From Spirochaetaceae bacterium (lineage in GTDB: Bacteria; Spirochaetota; Spirochaetia; DSM-27196; Salinispiraceae), in NCBI GenBank assembly GCA_007129335.1, contig SKVS01000289.1, positions 1 through 9,747 on the forward strand: a stretch of DNA of 9,747 bases. Reading direction: 5' to 3'. The position numbers and the translations under genes were made by a program. Positions 6,523-9,747 of this stretch are shown here, piece after piece (position 1 is the stretch's first letter; every line of letters starts with the position of its first letter). Below the pieces are notes generated by a model. That model was not told the origin of the DNA and searched no databases. It saw nothing but the letters and a program-made list of their open reading frames with translations.

Positions 6523-7452
6523 TTAGCCGAGGCTTGCCAATTGGGTTAATCCCCCCTGGACTTCCTCAACGCTACCATCCAGGGCTTTTTTCTCTTCGGC
6601 AGTCAGTTCCAATTCGTATATTTTTTCTACTCCGCCCCGGCCCAGGAGTACCGGTACTCCAAGGAAAAGGTCGTGATACCCATACTCACCTTGAAGATAA
6701 GCACTGGCCGGTAGGATTCTTTTTTCATCTTTCAATACCGCTTCTGCCATTTTTGCTGCACTGGCACCTGGAGCGTAATAAGCGCTTCCCTGCTTCAAAT
6801 ACTGGACAATTTCTCCGCCGCCAACCCGGGTACGGTCAGAAAGAGACTTGATTGTTCCTCCATCCAGGAGGTCTACAAGAGGTATTCCCGCAACGCTGGC
6901 ATATCGGGTAAGGGGTACCATGCTGTCTCCGTGTCCACCTAATACCATGGCTTGTACATCCCTTGGTAAGACATTCAACCTTTCGGCAATAAAGTATCTC
7001 AGCCGGGTAGAATCAAGAACTCCGGCCATACCAACCACTCGTTCCCGGGGGAATCCGCTTTCTCTCAGGCATACGGTAGCAATAATATCCAAGGGATTTG
7101 CAACTGCAATAATTACCGCATTAGGTGCATATCGAGCAACATTTCGTGCAGCATCTCTGGCAATATTTACATTGGTTCTTAAAAGATCCATCCGGTCCAT
7201 TCCAGGCTTTCGGGGAATACCTGCAGTGTGAATAACCACGTCGGCATCCTGAATTGCCTCGTATTCGTTTACTCCGGCTATCTGAACCCTGTAACCTCTC
7301 AAGGGGGAAGCATGAAGGAAATCTATTGCCTTGCTTTGGGGAAAACCGGGAACCACATCTACCATGACAATATCTGCAACATTTTGCTCAGCCACACAGT
7401 AAGCTGCTGTGGCCCCAACATTTCCTGCTCCAATAATTGCTACCTTGCTCAT
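6523..7452 (-). CDS. mdh: Malate dehydrogenase, LDH-like type
   Basis: NAD-dependent interconversion of malate and oxaloacetate in the cytosol; supplies or consumes the substrate of the citrate synthase encoded nearby. 309 residues, normal for the LDH-like (tetrameric) MDH class. Seen: the Rossmann motif GAGNVG (8-13), Asp32 for the NAD ribose, and the mobile-loop motif IPRKPGMDR with Arg81 and Arg87. Arg81 occupies the position that is Gln in lactate dehydrogenases, which decides for malate. Asn119 is in VANPLD. Asp147 and Arg150 are in VLDSTRLR, and catalytic His174 is in GGHGDS, so the Asp-His dyad and the three arginines are complete. The ATG start has AGAGGA 6 nt upstream. It follows the diverged paralogue by 83 nt on the same strand with no clear terminator, so the two are probably co-transcribed. 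Confidence 0.92.
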   Translation of the reverse strand: MSKVAIIGAGNVGATAAYCVAEQNVADIVMVDVVPGFPQSKAIDFLHASPLRGYRVQIAGVNEYEAIQDADVVIHTAGIPRKPGMDRMDLLRTNVNIARDAARNVARYAPNAVIIAVANPLDIIATVCLRESGFPRERVVGMAGVLDSTRLRYFIAERLNVLPRDVQAMVLGGHGDSMVPLTRYASVAGIPLVDLLDGGTIKSLSDRTRVGGGEIVQYLKQGSAYYAPGASAAKMAEAVLKDEKRILPASAYLQGEYGYHDLFLGVPVLLGRGGVEKIYELELTAEEKKALDGSVEEVQGGLTQLASLG

Positions 7453-7535
7453 TTTCGTTCCTCTTCATAAAAGCTAATTTCAACCATAGGGGTATCATGC
7501 TTCTCCGGTTTTCTCCCGGGACGCTCTGGGGTTTT

Positions 7536-8450
7536 TCAAGGAGATACCGAAGCCAAACTGGCCAGTTCCTTTGCTCCGTTGTGTAAATGTTGTAATTGCT
7601 CAGGTGTAAGCTGGGGCTGAAAAACCTGCTCTATTCCGTTTTTGCCGATTTTACATGGCAGGCTCATGGCCACATCTCGAATTCCATAGGCATCCTGGAA
7701 TAGATGGCTTACTGAGCGAATTGCTCCAGTGTTTTTGAGAATATCGTGACACAAATCAGCGGCTGCTGCTGATGGTGCATAATAACTGCTGGAACGTTGG
7801 GCTAACTGAACAATTGAATCTCCCGCATTTACCAGTTCTTCTGTTACGGCATCCAACTGTTTGGTATCTAGCAGAAGCTCAATTGGAATGCCCCCCACGG
7901 TGCAGTGGCTGTACAGAGGAAGCATATCTTTGCTGTCTCTTCCAATTACCTGGGCAGCAACATCCTCGGCGCTTACCCCGAGTTCTCTGCTCAAAATGTA
8001 TCTGAGGCGTGTGCTGTGAAGGACGCCTACAAGGCCCATGACCCGCATGGGGCTGAGGCAGGAGATACGAATAAATTCTGGTATGAGAATGTCTACCGGT
8101 TCGGTGACTAAAATAATAACTCCTGGCGCATGACGGAGTTGTTCGGCAAGTTCCTTGATAACCGGAAGGTTTTTATCTTTCAAATCGTCCCGGGACATTC
8201 CGGGTGTACGAACTGATCCTACAGCAACAACAATAATATCTGCTCCATGAATTTCAGCAAGTGAACCAGCTGCAGTAATTTTTGTGCGGTACTTTCTTAT
8301 TGGTGCGGCTTCCATCATGTCCAGGCTTTTTCCCTTGGCAATACCATCCTGGATATCATACAGGGATACATCGGCTATACCCTGTTCAGCTACAAAGAAC
8401 CCTACATTTGTGCCTACATTACCGCTTCCGATAATTCCAATTCGTGCCAT
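7536..8450 (-). CDS. Lactate/malate dehydrogenase paralogue with exchanged catalytic dyad
   Basis: 304-residue member of the lactate/malate dehydrogenase family, collinear with the mdh next to it. Start: ATG at 8448-8450 with GGAGG 5 nt upstream. NAD-binding elements are kept: GSGNVG (8-13) and Asp32. The three substrate-binding arginines are also kept: Arg81 and Arg87 in SVRTPGMSR, and Arg148 in VLHSTRLR. The catalytic pair is changed: the Asp of VLDSTR is His145 (codon CAC), and the His of GGHGDS is Asp172 in GRDSKD (codon GAC). Spacing is the same, 27 residues, as in the neighbour. The conserved Asn of VANPLD is Glu117 (VTEPVD), and LLRTNVN reads LKDKNLP. Fold and cofactor binding are well supported; the substrate or any activity is not. 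It could be an enzyme with altered chemistry, an inactive partner subunit of the mdh, or an NAD/malate sensor. Confidence 0.85.
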   Translation of the reverse strand: MARIGIIGSGNVGTNVGFFVAEQGIADVSLYDIQDGIAKGKSLDMMEAAPIRKYRTKITAAGSLAEIHGADIIVVAVGSVRTPGMSRDDLKDKNLPVIKELAEQLRHAPGVIILVTEPVDILIPEFIRISCLSPMRVMGLVGVLHSTRLRYILSRELGVSAEDVAAQVIGRDSKDMLPLYSHCTVGGIPIELLLDTKQLDAVTEELVNAGDSIVQLAQRSSSYYAPSAAAADLCHDILKNTGAIRSVSHLFQDAYGIRDVAMSLPCKIGKNGIEQVFQPQLTPEQLQHLHNGAKELASLASVSP

Positions 8451-8572
8451 GCATTCCTCCGTTCCAGGTCTATTCAAGAATGGGTATGATTACCCTGATT
8501 AACGAAATCGGTTTCCGGTTCTGCAGGAACCCGCTTTTATTGTACCATCAATTCTTTATTAATGTTTACTCA
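8451..8572 (-). promoter_or_regulatory. Leader region upstream of the dehydrogenase paralogue
   Basis: If the promoter at 8579-8607 is used, the transcript has an untranslated leader of roughly 120 nt. It holds two small perfect hairpins: GGTTC/GAACC around a 5-nt loop (8517-8531), and GGGTA/TACCC around a 4-nt loop (8482-8495), about 20 nt before the ribosome binding site GGAGG (8456-8460). I recognise no known riboswitch or leader family here. The stems are short enough to occur by chance. Confidence 0.25.
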
Positions 8573-8578
8573 AAAAGT

Positions 8579-8607
8579 AATATATATGCCTGGTCATACT
8601 GCGTAAA
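8579..8607 (-). promoter_or_regulatory. Candidate sigma-70 promoter for the dehydrogenase pair
   Basis: On the - strand TTTACG (complement of 8602-8607) and TATATT (complement of 8579-8584) are separated by exactly 17 nt, matching the -35/-10 consensus at 4/6 and 5/6 positions. It lies immediately after the MBL hydrolase stop and in an AT-rich gap, the natural place for the promoter of the following two genes. Its -35 box is inside the palindrome at 8594-8617. Confidence 0.45.
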
Positions 8608-8617
8608 GAGCGTATGA
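8594..8617. repeat. Imperfect palindrome overlapping the -35 box
   Basis: TCATAC (8594-8599) and GTATGA (8612-8617) are exact reverse complements. An inner GC/GC pair (8601-8602 with 8610-8611) extends the symmetry past one bulged base. It ends one base before the MBL hydrolase stop codon. It could be a repressor site over the -35 element of the dehydrogenase promoter, or an RNA stem at the end of the hydrolase message. The T-rich run in that RNA comes only about 17 nt later, so a canonical terminator is unlikely. Confidence 0.35.
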
Positions 8618-9301
8618 CTATAACATTCCATGGTTTGTTTTGAACTGGTTATCCCTTTTCTCTCGTTCAATTGTTGTGAAAGGTCCATGTCCAGGGAATA
8701 CTCTGGTATTATCCGGAAGGGTAAGAAGTTTCGTTGCAATGCTATCCATGATTTGATCCGGCTGTCCTCCGGGTAGATTACTATGGCCGATTCCATCGAA
8801 ATACAGGGTGTCTCCGGTAAATACCGCTTCTTTTATCTCATCGTAGAAACAAACGCTGCCCTGGGTATGACCAGGGGTATGGATTATCGAAAGGGTAGTA
8901 CCGGGAATGGTATCCCCATCTGCCAGGGTAAAATCCGGAAGAGGCAGTCCTTGGAACATGGCCTCAAAAGTTTTATCGGCTCTGATGCTGTTGTTTGGGA
9001 GAAACGATCGGTTGAGTTCTCTGGAATCTTCCTGGAGATAAGCTGAATCCCCTGGATGAATACCGACGGGGATTTGGGTGTTTTTCTTGGAAAAATAGTC
9101 TTGTATGCCCAGGGTTCCTGATGTGTGGTCAATATGGCCATGGGTAAAAACAATTGCCTGTGGTACAATATTCAGGGAATCCAGGTTTTTGCATAATGTG
9201 TCGGTATCTGGACCGGGATCGATAATAATGCATTCTTTTTTCCCGCAGGCTACAATATACGTGTTCGTCCGCATGGGACCGAGGATGAGACGTTCTATCA
9301 T
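8618..9301 (-). CDS. MBL-fold metal-dependent hydrolase (glyoxalase II-like)
   Basis: 227-residue metallo-beta-lactamase-fold hydrolase, predicted cytosolic, with a complete two-metal site: THGHIDHT (His54, His56, Asp58, His59), His145 in TPGHTQGS, Asp164 in FTGDTLY, and His205 in FPGHGPFT. The opening MIERLILGPMRTNTYIV and IIIDPGP are typical of the small glyoxalase II-like group (COG0491), whose members usually hydrolyse thioesters. The true substrate cannot be read from the sequence, and the chain is shorter than classical GloB with no glutathione-binding C-terminal domain apparent. The ATG start agrees with the family N-terminus but has no clear ribosome binding site, and a candidate -10 box lies only 6 nt upstream. 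It is the first gene of the leftward block and is divergent, 45 bp apart, from the gene starting at 9347. Confidence 0.88.
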   Translation of the reverse strand: MIERLILGPMRTNTYIVACGKKECIIIDPGPDTDTLCKNLDSLNIVPQAIVFTHGHIDHTSGTLGIQDYFSKKNTQIPVGIHPGDSAYLQEDSRELNRSFLPNNSIRADKTFEAMFQGLPLPDFTLADGDTIPGTTLSIIHTPGHTQGSVCFYDEIKEAVFTGDTLYFDGIGHSNLPGGQPDQIMDSIATKLLTLPDNTRVFPGHGPFTTIEREKRDNQFKTNHGML

Positions 9302-9307
9302 AGACTC

Positions 9308-9336
9308 AAAATACTTAAGGTTCTGCTGGAATTCAA
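9308..9336 (-). promoter_or_regulatory. Candidate promoter for the MBL hydrolase (possibly leaderless)
   Basis: TTGAAT (complement of 9331-9336) and TATTTT (complement of 9308-9313) are 17 nt apart. The -10 box is 6 nt from the ATG, so transcription would begin at or next to the start codon. That fits the missing ribosome binding site. Both hexamers match the consensus at 4/6, so this is tentative. The -35 box overlaps the ribosome binding site of the divergent gene. Confidence 0.33.
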
Positions 9337-9346
9337 GGAGTTTTCT

Positions 9347-9747
9347 TTGTTTGTGCTGTTTCTTATGTTTTCCCTAGGTCTGGTATGTTATATTCTCATT
9401 CCTGGAGCCGGTGCTGTTTATGTTCGATCCCGGTGGAGATCCTTTCGTCAACGCCTCATAATATCTCGTTACTTCCCCCTTTTGACAAACGACAATGCTC
9501 GAAATGCTGATTCACAGGAAAAGTACCGTTTTTTTGGTACCCTGGAAGCCATTGAAGATGGTGAAATCATTTGGCTGCAGGGACAGGGTATTCGTTTGGC
9601 TGTCTCTATGGCCCACCAGGAAGTGTTTTTTCTTTCTGGACATCCCCAGACCGGGGGGATGGAACCGGGACAAACTCTGCCTCACCGAATGGTTTGGGAT
9701 GATATTCTTAACCTTGCTGAAGGAACTCAGTTTTTTGTCTTCGGAAC
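9347..9747 (+). CDS. Unrecognised membrane-anchored protein, 5' part of gene
   Basis: An uninterrupted frame runs from the TTG at 9347 to the window end (133 codons, no stop). AAGGAG at 9335-9340 is 6 nt upstream of the TTG, which decides the start; GTG at 9353 or ATG at 9365 would be too far from it. Residues 2-23 form one hydrophobic helix (LFVLFLMFSLGLVCYILIPGA region). A basic stretch, RSRWRSFRQR (27-36), follows at once, so by the positive-inside rule the remainder should face the cytoplasm. After a polar linker comes FFGTLEAIEDGEIIWLQGQGIRLAV (about 62-86), probably beta-rich. I recognise no catalytic motif or family. It is divergent from the MBL hydrolase gene, and its own promoter would have to lie inside that gene. 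Confidence 0.72.
   Translation, partial: MFVLFLMFSLGLVCYILIPGAGAVYVRSRWRSFRQRLIISRYFPLLTNDNARNADSQEKYRFFGTLEAIEDGEIIWLQGQGIRLAVSMAHQEVFFLSGHPQTGGMEPGQTLPHRMVWDDILNLAEGTQFFVFG

Noticed and set aside
6523..7452. Lactate dehydrogenase assignment
   Set aside because: The substrate-specificity position in the loop (IPRKPGMDR) is Arg, as in malate dehydrogenases, not Gln as in lactate dehydrogenases.
7491..7548. GGTATC/GATACC inverted pair spanning the gap between the two dehydrogenases
   Set aside because: Only 6 bp with a 46-nt spacer and partly inside coding sequence; expected by chance.
8594..8617. Intrinsic terminator for the MBL hydrolase
   Set aside because: The stem is short and bulged and the T-rich run comes only about 17 nt later; listed instead as a palindrome near a promoter.

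Overview
The window looks like chromosomal DNA from a Gram-negative-type (diderm) bacterium of moderate GC content. Starts are ATG or TTG, most with clear GGAG-type ribosome binding sites. A spirochaete host is a weak guess. It rests mainly on the exported binding protein, whose signal peptide ends in FAGGQAS, a form I associate with spirochaete binding proteins. No rRNA, tRNA, transposon, phage gene or CRISPR array is visible.

Layout, left to right. On the + strand are the 3' part of a dihydrolipoyl dehydrogenase gene (lpdA, E3 of 2-oxoacid dehydrogenase complexes) and then a complete citrate synthase gene. A perfect 10-bp inverted repeat lies between them. Everything from 2098 to 9301 is on the - strand. 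Read in the direction of transcription, that stretch starts with an MBL-fold hydrolase. Next come a lactate/malate-dehydrogenase-family paralogue with an altered active site and a normal LDH-like malate dehydrogenase. A cobalamin riboswitch follows, leading a vitamin B12 uptake operon: btuF (binding protein), btuC (permease), btuD (ATPase with an extra C-terminal domain), and a fourth gene for a BtuF-like protein with no signal peptide. At the right edge, divergent from the hydrolase, a + strand gene for a small membrane-anchored protein starts at a TTG codon and runs off the window.

How the genes work together. LpdA, citrate synthase and malate dehydrogenase form a central carbon group: acetyl-CoA supply, citrate formation and oxaloacetate supply. 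The B12 operon is expected to be controlled by an aptamer followed by a small hairpin that covers part of the btuF ribosome binding site, so B12 would repress translation. btuF/btuC are separated by 1 nt and btuC/btuD overlap by 4 nt, so the transporter subunits are probably translationally coupled.

The most unusual item is the second dehydrogenase (7536-8450). It keeps the NAD-binding loop and all three substrate arginines, but its catalytic Asp and His have exchanged identities (Asp to His, His to Asp). Next are the extended BtuD and the cytosolic BtuF-like protein. No stretch longer than 300 bases lacks a gene or RNA element.
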